Source: Mesostigma viride
Taxonomy: Eukaryota; Streptophyta; Mesostigmatophyceae; Mesostigmatales; Mesostigmataceae
Length of the DNA stretch: 28,997 bases
Assembly: GCA_009746045.1 (NCBI GenBank)
Contig: RPFO01001218.1
Location: 64,001 to 92,997, forward strand
Reading direction: 5' to 3'
Made by a program: the position numbers and the translations under genes. Positions 13,001 through 20,991 of the stretch are shown piece by piece. Numbering within the stretch: position 1 is the first letter of the stretch; the number at the start of each line of letters is the position of its first letter. The notes beneath the pieces are model-generated. The model saw nothing but the letters and a program-made list of their open reading frames with translations. It had not been told where the DNA came from and did not search any database.

Positions 13001-14300
13001 CAAGAGTTATATTCGGAGCTGGGAGACACGCCTAGACTGTGGGGAATGTACCACTAGCAGCAATTCGTAGAAACAAAGCAGTGCCAATGGATGACTCCAC
13101 GGAAGTCACAGGGCCAGCTCTTGGTTAGTCATGACGTGAGTGGAAAGAACGAAATGTCAATTAGCTGTCAACAGATGAGACCTGCCAAAACAGCGTTGTT
13201 AACCTGGTGTGGTTCTTGACCCCCCCACCACCACCACACACACACACACGTTGCTCATTTTCCCCCCCTCTACTCGGTCTACATTGCAGGTGCGCCAGGA
13301 GGGTCTAATGTCCCTGTACAAAGGCTTCATCCCCACCGTTGCCCGCCAGGTAAGCCTTCTAGAGTTTGTGGCCATGCCATGGACTGGATGGCTATCTCAT
13401 GGGTGCATCCACTGATCCTGAACCCCTACTTGGTTGCACACATGGTTGTGTACATGGCTGCATCCCTGTCCTGCAGCCTGTTTAATCCTTATGTTCCTAG
13501 AGCTGTTGTTTGAGCTGTTGGAACAACCACTTGGTCATCAGCTGCTGCATCGTTATGGCCGCTGTTTAACGTGTGTAGGCAACGTCAACACCACCGACCT
13601 TGGATCGGGCTGACATGCTGTGAGTGAGTGGAGTCTGACAAGCTTATTACAATAGCTGGGATGCAGTTGCTGTCTAGAATGCTGCACAGTTGCTATCTTG
13701 AATGCTGATCGGTTGCTCATATCAATTGTGAGAGCTTTATTTCGGAATGGATGCAAGACATGTAACGGCGTTGGCAGTGGTGACAACGGCCACATTGATG
13801 ATTGCTATAATTTATATCCCCCTTCGATTATTGCTATGCACTAACGCTCACTTCCACAGACTATCCCTTCATATCCAGTATAAAGGAATGTAGGCAAAAG
13901 ATGCGAAGGATTGGATAAGTTGTCTTGATTTCTCACATAGCTAACCTCTGCATGTGGACCCGCAGACAGCCCTGAAAGTTAATCATTATTAATAATCGCA
14001 GCAGTTGTACATTTCTACTGTGGTTGCACCCGGGATGTTGACTCTATCACCCACCCTGTGCAGCTCGATTGAAGATTTCCAGCCTGTCACTGCAGCACTT
14101 TGTCTAGCATGTCTCTGATCAAGCTAATTGTATTGATCATAGTAATTGAGCAGTTCTAAAGTACTTCATTACTTACTTTGCCCATTTCCATCTCCCTATA
14201 TGACTCTTTGACCTCGATGCTCCCTATCTGACACACGCAGGGCCCATTCGTTGTCATTCTGTTTGTAACTTTGGAGCAACTGAAGCTGGTTTTCAATTGA
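3643..14300 (+). CDS. DIC: Mitochondrial dicarboxylate carrier (DIC / plant UCP5 type), 8 exons
   Basis: CDS = join(3643..4071, 4282..4347, 7185..7325, 8019..8064, 9287..9387, 10133..10219, 13290..13349, 14241..14300), 990 nt, 329 aa. It is an inner-membrane solute carrier of the SLC25 family. The closest type known to me is the plant DIC1-3/UCP4-5 group, which exchanges malate, oxaloacetate, succinate, phosphate and sulfate. Three carrier repeats are visible. The signatures are PLDLIKVRMQLQGE (exon 1), PADLAM-VRMQAD (exons 2-3) and PV-DVIKTRLMNMK (exons 5-6), so introns cut the second and third signatures at equivalent places. The C-terminus GFIPTVARQ-GPFVVILFVTLEQLK matches the family's sixth helix. 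All seven introns are GT..AG; six are phase 0 and intron 4 is phase 1. Length is close to the 313 aa of the Arabidopsis protein; the excess lies in the exon 1 matrix loop. The ATG at 3643 is the first one fitting the family N-terminus. Substrate is inferred from family only. Confidence 0.95.
4282..4347 (+). CDS. DIC: DIC exon 2
   Basis: A 22-codon exon, VLAGMASGAVGAAVGNPADL-AM, forming helix 3 up to the second carrier signature. The acceptor is TCACAG and the donor ATG|GTAGGC. Both boundaries are phase 0. Confidence 0.93.
6445..6623. repeat. 16-bp direct repeats flanking 147 bp
   Basis: CACGGGAATATATGAT occurs at 6445-6460 and again, identical, at 6608-6623. The intervening 147 bp has no tRNA-like box, terminal inverted repeat or poly-A tail that I can see. 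Confidence 0.6.
7003..7024. other. Perfect 9-bp inverted repeat in intron 2
   Basis: TGAAACGCG and its exact complement CGCGTTTCA are separated by CACC. It can form a GC-rich hairpin. Its AAACGCG arm resembles the 5' arm of the hairpin family of the 20-28 kb block, but the outer bases differ, so it is not counted as a member. Confidence 0.6.
7185..7325 (+). CDS. DIC: DIC exon 3
   Basis: 47 codons, VRMQADGRLPVMERRNYRN through LWRGCGPTVNRA. Completes the second carrier signature and carries matrix loop 2 and the start of helix 4. The acceptor is CTGCCAG and the donor GCG|GTGCGT, phase 0 on both sides. Confidence 0.95.
7367..7501. repeat. 15-bp minisatellite in DIC intron 3
   Basis: Nine exact-length 15-bp units of the form TGGCAGATGATGGGG with point variants, starting 41 bases after the exon 3 donor. 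The unit is a multiple of three, so it leaves spurious open frames on both strands. A related string (GGTGGCAGATCGGG) recurs at the start of intron 4 near 8110. Confidence 0.9.
8019..8064 (+). CDS. DIC: DIC exon 4
   Basis: A 46-nt exon encoding MIVTASQLATYDQAK plus the first base of the next codon. The acceptor is GCTACAG and the donor AAAG|GTACGT. It is followed by the only phase-1 intron of the gene. The family motif is SSQLASYD in plants. Confidence 0.92.
8260..8465. repeat. 52-bp tandem repeat in DIC intron 4
   Basis: Four copies of a 52-bp unit containing CCATGACCTTGTATTGAG and ATAAGATATGCTAATGTGAG. Downstream (8570-8655) a second, shorter duplication repeats CATATCTTTCCCATGACCTC. Confidence 0.9.
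9005..9240. repeat. 7-bp minisatellite with a graded sequence change
   Basis: About 33 units of 7 bp. The unit changes in blocks along the array: TACTCTG, CACTCGG, CACCCGG, CACTCGG again, CACCCCG, CACCCTG and finally TACCCTG-like. Because 7 is not a multiple of 3, all three frames on each strand stay open as 7-aa repeats; these are artefacts. The array ends about 45 bases before exon 5. Confidence 0.93.
9287..9387 (+). CDS. DIC: DIC exon 5
   Basis: Completes a Glu codon split by intron 4, then LLIGRRWMEDGVSAHIAAS and MAAGVTASVASNPV of helix 5. The acceptor is CGTGCAG and the donor GTG|GTGAGT, phase 0 at the end. Confidence 0.93.
10034..10057 (+). pseudogene. Decayed duplicate of the start of DIC exon 6
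   Basis: AACGTGGTCAAGACGCGGCTG, 99 bases upstream of real exon 6, matches the first 21 bases of that exon (GACGTGATCAAG...) at 19 of 21 positions. The preceding bases align without gaps to the end of exon 5 only weakly (TCC shared), and no AG acceptor precedes it. I read it as a relic of a local or cDNA-derived duplication. A chance match of a 21-base string this close is unlikely. Confidence 0.65.
10133..10219 (+). CDS. DIC: DIC exon 6
   Basis: 29 codons, DVIKTRLMNMKPVDGKLPYV through DCATKM. Completes the third carrier signature and matrix loop 3. The acceptor is GACCCAG and the donor ATG|GTGCGT. Confidence 0.94.
10270..10280 (+). repeat. Target-site duplication, left copy
   Basis: ATGGGCCGGTC, identical to 12235-12245. 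The two copies directly bracket the retroposon. Confidence 0.88.
10443..11789 (+). CDS. LINE ORF1p-like RNA-binding protein (448 aa)
   Basis: The protein has an Ala/Pro/Ser-rich basic N-terminus (residues 1-80), a conserved-looking globular part (about 80-170, FHPFKVDDHDWNNMSPDDAM), a Ser/Thr/Ala-rich stretch with heptad-like spacing (about 195-260, possible coiled coil), and a C-terminal block typical of L1 ORF1p. That block has an RRM-like strand (HNVIVKHFDQPAGE), a PAPVLLTFKYMADKLSFLK strand-helix, and a C-terminal motif LDDDLTLAQQQRRRELWPTY followed by GGKPVYWRGAVIHVD. Those last motifs are the classic order of ORF1p domains: trimeric coiled coil, RRM, CTD. The expected role is binding of element RNA as a chaperone. 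No Cys-rich knuckle is present. The frame is fully open, with its own ATG and a TAG stop. Confidence 0.88.
   Translation: MTSKRPLTQRSLADALAHENAAAAAAASPSGPAGSGDTSRALVATQQPPGLKASPSASPDPKRTRPADKTGWSRPSEPRFRFHPFKVDDHDWNNMSPDDAMDCIFFGDYASLYDLCLHLSDQGRLLCSNGSPWLASGAMLGCTRPELQHAVLNSLLQRSDGEIWAPSISASTLRSILTEAFQQHVTPLAADISAIGGTLTAELPHISTAAASTSTAVSAFTADIKAQLLDLDQRLQATATALESLHDTAGLTAQAVQEIAAQPAPAGPASDVPSTWADLLKQHTTSTTSTISAQLKQQALDLREETDIARRSHNVIVKHFDQPAGETSTSLLEAFKRDILAPMLLTGELDMSAVRLPRARGKAGPAPVLLTFKYMADKLSFLKCRKKLSRTRFTLDDDLTLAQQQRRRELWPTYLQLRHSAGGKPVYWRGAVIHVDHKPWQPPPATPD
12213..12234 (+). repeat. ATTCA-repeat tail of the retroposon
   Basis: Four to five copies of CAATT/ATTCA directly before the right target-site duplication. 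This takes the place of a poly-A tail. Confidence 0.85.
12235..12245 (+). repeat. Target-site duplication, right copy
   Basis: ATGGGCCGGTC, identical to 10270-10280; the flanks diverge immediately outside both copies. Confidence 0.88.
12478..12820. repeat. 17-bp minisatellite in DIC intron 6
   Basis: About twenty copies of a 17-bp unit (GGGGATTGTGTGTAGGT, with a GGGGACTG variant block in the middle). The long minus-strand frame over it (Pro-Thr-His repeats) is an artefact of the array. Confidence 0.92.
13290..13349 (+). CDS. DIC: DIC exon 7
   Basis: 20 codons, VRQEGLMSLYKGFIPTVARQ, a near-perfect match to the family motif before helix 6. The acceptor is CATTGCAG and the donor CAG|GTAAGC. 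Confidence 0.95.
14241..14300 (+). CDS. DIC: DIC exon 8 (terminal)
   Basis: GPFVVILFVTLEQLKLVFN and a TGA stop: helix 6 and the C-terminus. The acceptor is ACACGCAG. The plant proteins end a few residues later with a similar LEQVKK motif. Confidence 0.93.
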   Translation, partial: GPFVVILFVTLEQLKLVFN

Positions 14301-14707
14301 CGGTGCACAGAACCCTTGCGTGGTCATGATCAATGAGACAATCACCCCTTGTTGTCAACAGGGTCATAACAACTTTCAAGGTTTGCATTTCTTGTACATA
14401 CGGAAAGCACTAAAGCCATGACCATCTGAACGTGTGCTATGCCTAAGAGCTAAGAATTTTCAGTTGAATTTCGCAAGTGGCGCCGGAGGTCTACAGCCAC
14501 CGCGCGTGTGTGGCATGCCCACGTGAGCCTGTGAAAAACTTTGGCGCACATAGTTCATCTCAGTTCATCCGTGCATGGGCACGGATCCAAATTATGTACA
14601 CGTTAAGTGAGACAAAGTTCTATTCCTTGTTATGCTAATCCAACTGTTTTATACCGATTGTCTCGAGTCCAGTTCTCAAATTCTCAAGTTCGCAGAGGGC
14701 GCCGCGC

Positions 14708-15710
14708 GAGATTAATTAAGAGGTACCTTCAAATTTAAATAAGAGGCATGCCTCTATCAAGATATATTTTTGGAGGCGAGATTCGATTGTCTTTTTTTTA
14801 CTGACTAGGTTGTCCCCAGTTTACAAATTAACAAAATTAACAAATTACCGCCGGCGGACTACCTGCGGACTGCTCGACGCGGAGTCGCCGGGCTACAAGT
14901 TCCGTACTTTACCAAACTCAGCCTTATAGGCCGGCGCACCAATTTTTACTTCTTTCCGTCACATGGCTTGCGTTGGGTTCATCGACGAGCATCGACGCTC
15001 ATCGACGGTGCAATCTGACGGCGGAGAATAAGTTCGCCACAGCATAGCGCGACGCAAGGGCTAAGATCCGACAACGTGACATGCAAAGCTTTATACCGCA
15101 TCGCTAACCGGAAATTCCGTCCAACACCGTCGTACAGTACTGCCAGTCGACCGCACCTCTGCCTCTTAACCGTCGAATGCGCAATCGATCTAGAAAGTAG
15201 AAACGTCCCCGCGACACTTCCGCGATTTCAGTACTTTCCGTCTCCCTTGACAGTTTTCGTACAATACTACAAAGTTACGCCAATAGAAACTCGCCTCCAT
15301 ACATATATCTCGATAGAGGCGTGCGTCTTATTTAATTTCAAGGTAACTTACCTCTTAATTAATCTCGCCCCCCCGTTGTAACACCGTCCCCCCGTTGTAA
15401 CACCGTCCCCCCATTGTAACACCGTCCCCCCGTTGTAACACCGTCCCCCCCCCCCCATAAATGCGTCCCCCCCCCGTTGTAACTCCGTCCCCCCCCACGT
15501 ACAGTACTTTCAACCGCAGCTCTGCCTTTTAACCGTCGAATGCGCAATCGATCTAGAAAGTATCCGCGATTTCAGTACATGCCGTCACCCTTGGTCAACA
15601 GTTGTCGTACAATAGTACAAATTAACGCCAATAGAAACTTGCCTCCAAACATATATCTCGATAGAGGTATGCGTCTTATTTAATTTCAAGGTACCTCTTA
15701 ATTAATCTCA
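14708..15710. mobile_element. Fold-back / terminal-inverted-repeat element, family unknown
   Basis: The left arm (14708-14777) starts GAGATTAATTAAGAGGTACC and ends TTTTTGGAGGC. The right arm (15641-15710) is its inverted counterpart at about 90% by eye, ending GGTACCTCTTAATTAATCTC. A third copy in right-arm orientation lies at 15293-15366. The right-arm region is directly duplicated: 15131-15366 and 15498-15710 share sequence beginning at GTACAGTACT, separated by the C-rich array. No transposase ORF exists between the arms, and I found no clear target-site duplication, so this is a non-autonomous or broken element. Confidence 0.7.
15366..15497. repeat. C-rich 19-bp tandem array
   Basis: Several units of GTTGTAACACCGTCCCCCC with variable C-run length, sitting between the two direct copies of the element's right end. 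Confidence 0.88.
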
Positions 15711-16659
15711 GCCCCCGCCTTCCGCTAATTTGCTAATTTGCTAAATTTGCTAAAAAAGAGCCAATTTTACACCGACTCGATTGGCGTTAGTTATCGTATT
15801 GGACGAGAACATGTCAAGCCGTTTGATTCATTCCGACTTATATACATTTTCACGGATTTGTCAAAAAAGGATCAATAATATACCCGACTTCAAAGTAAAT
15901 TCTCATCGACCGGGTTTCGAAACAACCCACGAACGCCGTAGATGCAGATCCAACGGTGTAAACAGCGTCACGACCGACGCGGCGCCAAATAATGCCTAGT
16001 TCCTTTTCTGCGAGCCATTTTACAACGTCGCGCCGTACCCCCTTTTCTTCCATTTTCTGAACGTGAGACTCTTACTGAACGTGCCCTTTTCTGAACGTGA
16101 GATGCAGGGCGTCCCCAACATCTACTGCTCCAACCTAGGGCCATTGCTGGTACTTTTGACGTCATGAAAGCAGCGTTTTGGACTAGTGGAATATGATTTT
16201 ACAGCATAAAAAGTCCATTTTATCATGAATGAACATGGCCAACAACCCCAAGTGCCCCTAAATTTCTCAATATTTGTAGAGAAATGCTACTTCTCATAAT
16301 TAAAACCTGCACAAATGCACAATTTGGGGCATGCATGTGAAAGTTTGAAGTACAAATTCACAATGAGGTTTTACATTTTTCAATTATTAATGGTATTCTT
16401 CAATCAATCAATTTGCAATCGTTCAAACAATTTATTCATTTCATACATGTCCGAATATGTTGAAAGAACACATGCAAGTGCTCAATCAGCGTGGACCCCC
16501 TTGGACGCGCCCCACCATATATACATTGGACACGTCACCCCAACTACTAAACTGCCCAAAGTCACGGTCACTGAACCAACTACTATGTACATCTGCATTT
16601 CTCCACGTTGCGGTGGGCAATTACGTGCAAAACGCGATTTCGTGCAAAGTCCTCGCCCA
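15711..16659. other. Intergenic spacer between convergent genes
   Basis: AT-rich sequence with short direct repeats of TTTTCTGAACGTGAGA at about 16051-16100 and no recognisable gene. A TTTATT at 16431-16436 reads AATAAA on the minus strand, about 225 bases past the stop codon of the minus-strand gene; it is a possible polyadenylation signal. Confidence 0.5.
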
Positions 16660-19600
16660 TCATCGCTTGCCAGGTCGATATGAAGGAATGTTGTCCCAGC
16701 TGGCGCCTTCCTTCAGGAGAGTAACATGTTCTCTAGCGAACTTCAGAGGGAAACGAAACTTTTGCTCGCACTCATTACTCCAACCGAGGTCGTGCCCTTC
16801 ATCAAACCATCTGATCACCACCTTCTCCCTCTCTTTGCCCAGGAGGGTGCCAAAGAGCGGAAAATCTTCCTTCTTGGGGTACTTGTGCTGCCAGTTTATG
16901 CACACGTCGTCTACCCATTTCGAACTCCAACCTCCGCGACTCAGTTTCGCGCCATCCATAAAGCGCATCCGGACGTCCGGCCGAACGTCCCTGATTCGGT
17001 TTTCGGCCGTCGCATCTCTGCCCTGACCACCACCCTTCTGCGGCTGTGCAGGTTCGTCGGCACCCTCCGTCTCCTGCCCCGCCCCTCGCCTGCCCCCTCC
17101 CCGACGTTTTGCCTTCTGCCCCTGCGCAGCCGCCGCCTCTGCCATCAACTCTTCGTACGTTTTTTCTGGCTGACCGCACGGTAAGGCTGGTGCGTGGGTT
17201 GGTGCGTTGGGTGGGAGCTCGTCCCCTCCCGCCCCCGGTTGTGCAACTGGTTCGCCGACCGCGGCCTGGCCAACAACACGGCCGGCCTCTCCGGACACAG
17301 TCCCAGACGCGGATCCACGGGGAAACCGAACTGGAGTTTCTTCTTCGCCTTTCCCTGCACGTAAGCAGATGCCAATTAACATGAATACGGAAGGGTCGTG
17401 TGAGAAATCAATGAAGCCATGGACTGATGCAAAAAAACTTATGTAGAAATATATTAAGGTACTTATTAAACTCGTTTATTGAAAATGAAATTTACCGGCC
17501 GAATGTACCGTTGGAGCGTGGAAGGGCATCCTTGGTCGATCGAAGATATCCGTCAATGCGGTCAACGGTGCGGTCGATGTCCCTGGCGGCGCCTCAACAT
17601 CGACCACCTCAGTCGGGCGCATCAATCCGGCAAACGCCGGCCCTCCACCTGAGACTGTCGGCGGACCCTCCACGTTACGAGCCTCCAATACCCTCTTCTG
17701 CAGTGGGGTGCTCGCAACAAAATCCGTGTCAGCCGACGGCTCCGGATCGTCATCCTCATTCAGCAGTATCGTGTTCGGGCATTGCTCCATCCCCGTCGAG
17801 CGGGGGGGCAAAGTCATCACAACCGTCCTTCCTGACGACGGTACGGGATCGTCACCCAGACCCAAAGAAACCGAGGCGAGGGCGGGGGTCCCCTCAACCG
17901 GGGGTCCCCATGAATCCTGACGAGGCCTCATTCCCATCTGTCGGACACGACCGCCTCCCGTAAATCGGGAACGCCCGCCGGCGCTACCAGTAACAGGCCG
18001 CGAGCCTGCTTCCTGCTGGCGATCCCCATCCTCATCACAGATACGCCCGCCGGCGTTTCCAGTAACACGCTGCGAGCCTCCTTCCTGCTGGCGATCCCCC
18101 TCCTCATCACAGATACGCCCGCCGGCGTTTCCAGTAACAGGCCGCGAGCCTCCTTCCTGCTGGCGATCCCCCTCCTCATCACAGATACGCCCGCCGGCGT
18201 TTCCAGTAACAGGCCGCGAGCCTCCCTCCCGCTGGCGATCCCCCTCCTCGTCACAGATACGCCCGCCGGCGTTTCCAACGACAGGCCTCGAGTCTCCTTC
18301 ACCAGCACGCTGGCGCTTACCTCCCCCCCTGTTGTCTTCATCCCCCCCATTGTCTCATCACGCAAGCCTCCATCACCCCGACTGCGCTTTTTCCCTCCCC
18401 TTCCATCTCCTCCCCCGTCCCTCTCCCCCTCCCCCTCCTCCCATCTCCCCATCCCCATCCCCTTTCTCCCCCTCCGCCTGCCCCTCACCCATCCCGGGCG
18501 GGTGCCCCTCAGCAATATCCTCCTCCTCCTCGTCCTCCTCGTCCTCCTCGTCCTCCTCGTCCTCCTCGTCCTCCTCGTCCTCCTCGTCCTCCTCCTCCTC
18601 CTCCTCCTCTCCTCATCCTCCTCCTTCTCATCCTCATCCGCCTCCCCCTCTTCCCCCTTCTCCGAATCATCATCCTCATCAGACGAAGAATCGTCGTCGG
18701 AAAAGTATTTGAGGCCTTCCCACCCATCTTCAACAAGCCAATATTTGATAAGGCGGACCAGGCGCTTCCACCGGCGGATATGGGCGGGCTCCCCGAACAC
18801 CAGCAGAACTCTGCAGGGTCCCCTAAAAAGGGCGTTGGTCATCTTGTCAACCACATCCCACACGACCGGGCTCAAATGCGAGGAGGGTTTGGGAATGTTG
18901 CTCTCCTCCGGAATGCAGTCTGCGTCCCACTTGCGCAGGTTCCTCCACTTCTCGTTGCTGTCAGCTGCCAGGTCCAGCACAGCAAACGCCTGGTCCTCCA
19001 GCGACCGAGGAATTTTGTAATTCCCCGCGCACAACTCGTCCACCACCTTCGTCACCACCAGATCCTTTCTTTTTTCGTTTTCCTTCCATGTCATTGTCCT
19101 GTATGCGATCCAGTCGGATCCCATCCTCACCCCCTTCCAATCGCTGTAGGCTTCCAACCTTTCCTTCCACCCCTTCTTGGCCTTGGTAGTCCCCTCCTCC
19201 GCCGCCTCCTCGACCTCCTTCTCGACCTCCGCCGCCGCCTCCTGTGGCACACCCAGCAGATGTTTGGTCTTCACCCCCAAATCGTCATACAAATGACGGG
19301 GGTGGGAAGCGAGCAGCCCTCTCGGGAACTTCCAGTCCTTCTGGTCGACCACTTTCCTTTTAGCCGGCGGAAGGTCCCTCAGCGTGAGAATGATCGCCCT
19401 CATGGCCGTGACGACCACCCGCCAAAAGTCTCTGGTCAGGCGGCAGTCGGCGATGAACTTGTCGAGGTCCGTGGCGAAGGTGCCCTTCAGCTTCACGCCA
19501 AACACGTGCTCCCTCACCAATACGGGGTCGAAAGTCCCGTTTAGTTGTTTGCAAGCGGCCATCAGCTCGGGGTTCTCCAGGAACTTGATGTGGGCGAATT

Positions 19601-20921
19601 GCTTTGCCGCCTCTATCAAATTCTTGGCGACTTCCATTATTTTTATCAGGTTGCTGGGAGGGGCCTCACAGGACATGATCGGCGCTTGGATCAGGCTGTC
19701 GAAGTACTGGAAACTCGCAAGTTCCCGATGCGCGGTGAAAATGGACAGTTCGTGCGCCTTGTCTTTAGGGCGCGTGTCAAGGAAGTCTTGCCGAGCCGCG
19801 ATATCCTGTGCGATCGCCGGCTTGCCGTCGACAGCGGGCTTCAAAGGGTCCTCACACCAGAACAGCCAGCGCTGCATGAAGTTCTTCTGGTCCGGCCCCC
19901 ACTTGTCCGTCTCTTCAGCCCCTCCTGCCTTGTCGCCTGCGCCGTCCCCTTCGGCCTTGGCTTGCTCTCCTTTCTGCCAAAAGGGCTTCACAATCGCCCA
20001 GATCTTGCCGTACAGAGGAGTTGGGAGAGACACGCCCTTCCCTCTCTTGACGGGTCCATATGCCTGGTAGGCCCGGTGCACATCCCCCAGCGCTGAGCCC
20101 CACGTTGCCTTGGCTTGGGCTGTGTCCTCGGCGTTCATGGCGTTCCCGAGCTGCCTGACAACTTCGATCATCTTGCCGACTTGTTCGGTAACCTGCATCC
20201 CGTAGGGCAACAACGCGCAGAGACACATCGACAGTCCTCCCAAATAAGCACAACTCAACTGAGAACAAGAATACGACTGACAGAAACGCCGGCGGTCGCA
20301 TCTTGACCAAAATATGGCATGCTAAGGTGGAACATGAAAACCCCTTATAGAAACGCCGGCGGTCGCATCTTGACCGAACTAATGGCATACTGAAATTAAC
20401 ACAAGAAAACCACTTATAGAAACGCCGGCGGTCGCAACCTGGCTTACCTTCTGTTCACGGATCTGCCACCAGGTCGGCAGGATGGTCTCACCCTTGAGCA
20501 TCTGCACGTCCACCCCCCCGAAATTCGTCCAATCAGTTGCCCACTCCTCCAGCTTCGCCGCGGCCACGGTCTTCGTGACCTCCTGCTCCTTCCCTCCCCG
20601 CGCAACGACCCTGAGCTTTTCCGCCTTCATGAAACCATTCAGCATTGCCTGGTACCACACAGATCTTTGGTCCACCGTCATATTGTCGGTGACCAGTTCG
20701 AATTTCACCGATTTGATGAGTGTGGTAAAGTGGTTCCCGTCCAGCACGAGAAAGCCGCAAATGGCTGGCGGCAACGGTGGCTTCTTCTCGAATGGAGCCA
20801 TCTCCCAGGCGGACTTGCACAAACTGTCCAAAAGCGCGGCCTTTCTCACGTCCACGGGCTTAAGATCGTCCAGCAAATCGGCCCGTCCTGTCAGAACCGC
20901 GGTGGAAGCAGCTTCGGCCAT
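16660..20921 (-). CDS. Large spliced gene of unknown function (about 1293 aa)
   Basis: Proposed CDS = complement(join(16660..17354, 17496..17937, 17988..20258, 20448..20921)), 3882 nt. The first intron (20259-20447) has donor AAG|GTAAGC and acceptor TCTCAG; the last (17355-17495) has GCCG|GTAAAT and GTGCAG, and both keep frame. The middle 50-nt intron (17938-17987) is less certain: it is needed to pass from one open frame to the next and uses CTG|GTAGCG and GACAG|ATG. The protein has an alpha-helical-looking, Trp/Lys-rich N-terminal half (for example IWAIVKPFWQKGEQAKAEG), an acidic Ser/Asp/Glu stretch (18612-18705), an Arg-Thr repeat, five 24-residue repeats and a Lys/Trp-rich C-terminus (WSSKWVDDVCINWQHKYPKK). 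I recognise no family. Alternatives are two genes split at 17937, or a frame-shifted copy. Confidence 0.6.
17955..18300 (-). repeat. 72-bp (24-aa) coding tandem repeat
   Basis: Five units at exactly 72-bp spacing; the ACGCCCGCCGGCG core starts at 17971, 18043, 18115, 18187 and 18259. On the minus strand they encode ETPAGVSVMRRGIASRKEAR with small changes. Each contains GAAACGCCGGCGGGCG, the same core as the intronic hairpin family but in the opposite orientation relative to transcription. The unit nearest 17971 has lost the repeat reading and may be spliced out as a 50-nt intron. Confidence 0.85.
18520..18705 (-). repeat. Coding microsatellite with acidic-to-basic frame switch
   Basis: GAGGACGAG-type repeats (18520-18610) lie next to a degenerate Glu/Asp-coding stretch (18612-18705). 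In the frame used by the large ORF the protein changes abruptly from EADEDEKEEDEE to an Arg run and then RRT repeats. Shifted by one base, the repeat would stay acidic (EED) but would hit a stop about 50 codons later. The basic frame is the one that stays open into the 24-aa repeats. Confidence 0.75.
20259..20447 (-). other. Intron of the large gene with three hairpin copies
   Basis: A 189-nt intron made of three units of about 66 bp. Each carries one 22-bp hairpin element (20282-20303, 20349-20370, 20418-20439) followed by a pyrimidine-rich stretch and an AG-like end. The first element starts only 9 bases after the donor. Confidence 0.8.
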
Positions 20922-20991
20922 TCCCTTGGCCGAGCTCGTTCGCAGGTAGATATCAATTTTTCGTCAGTCATTGCGCGAGCGTAGCCAGCCT
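20922..20991 (-). other. 70-base gap between two same-strand genes
   Basis: Lies between the TGA of the upstream gene and the proposed ATG of the downstream one. On the minus strand I find no GT that could serve as a donor and no pyrimidine tract. It therefore looks either like a very short intergenic space in a dicistronic transcript or like a frame-shifted join of one longer gene. A run of seven G residues (minus strand) just before the stop is a likely place for an indel. Confidence 0.5.

Noticed and set aside
15781-15999. 72-aa plus-strand ORF in the intergenic spacer
   Set aside because: No family, no splice context, and low-complexity neighbours; most likely chance.
18780-20096. Long plus-strand frames (183-254 aa) opposite the large minus-strand gene
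   Set aside because: They are antisense shadows: the minus strand has the longer uninterrupted frame with consistent splice sites.
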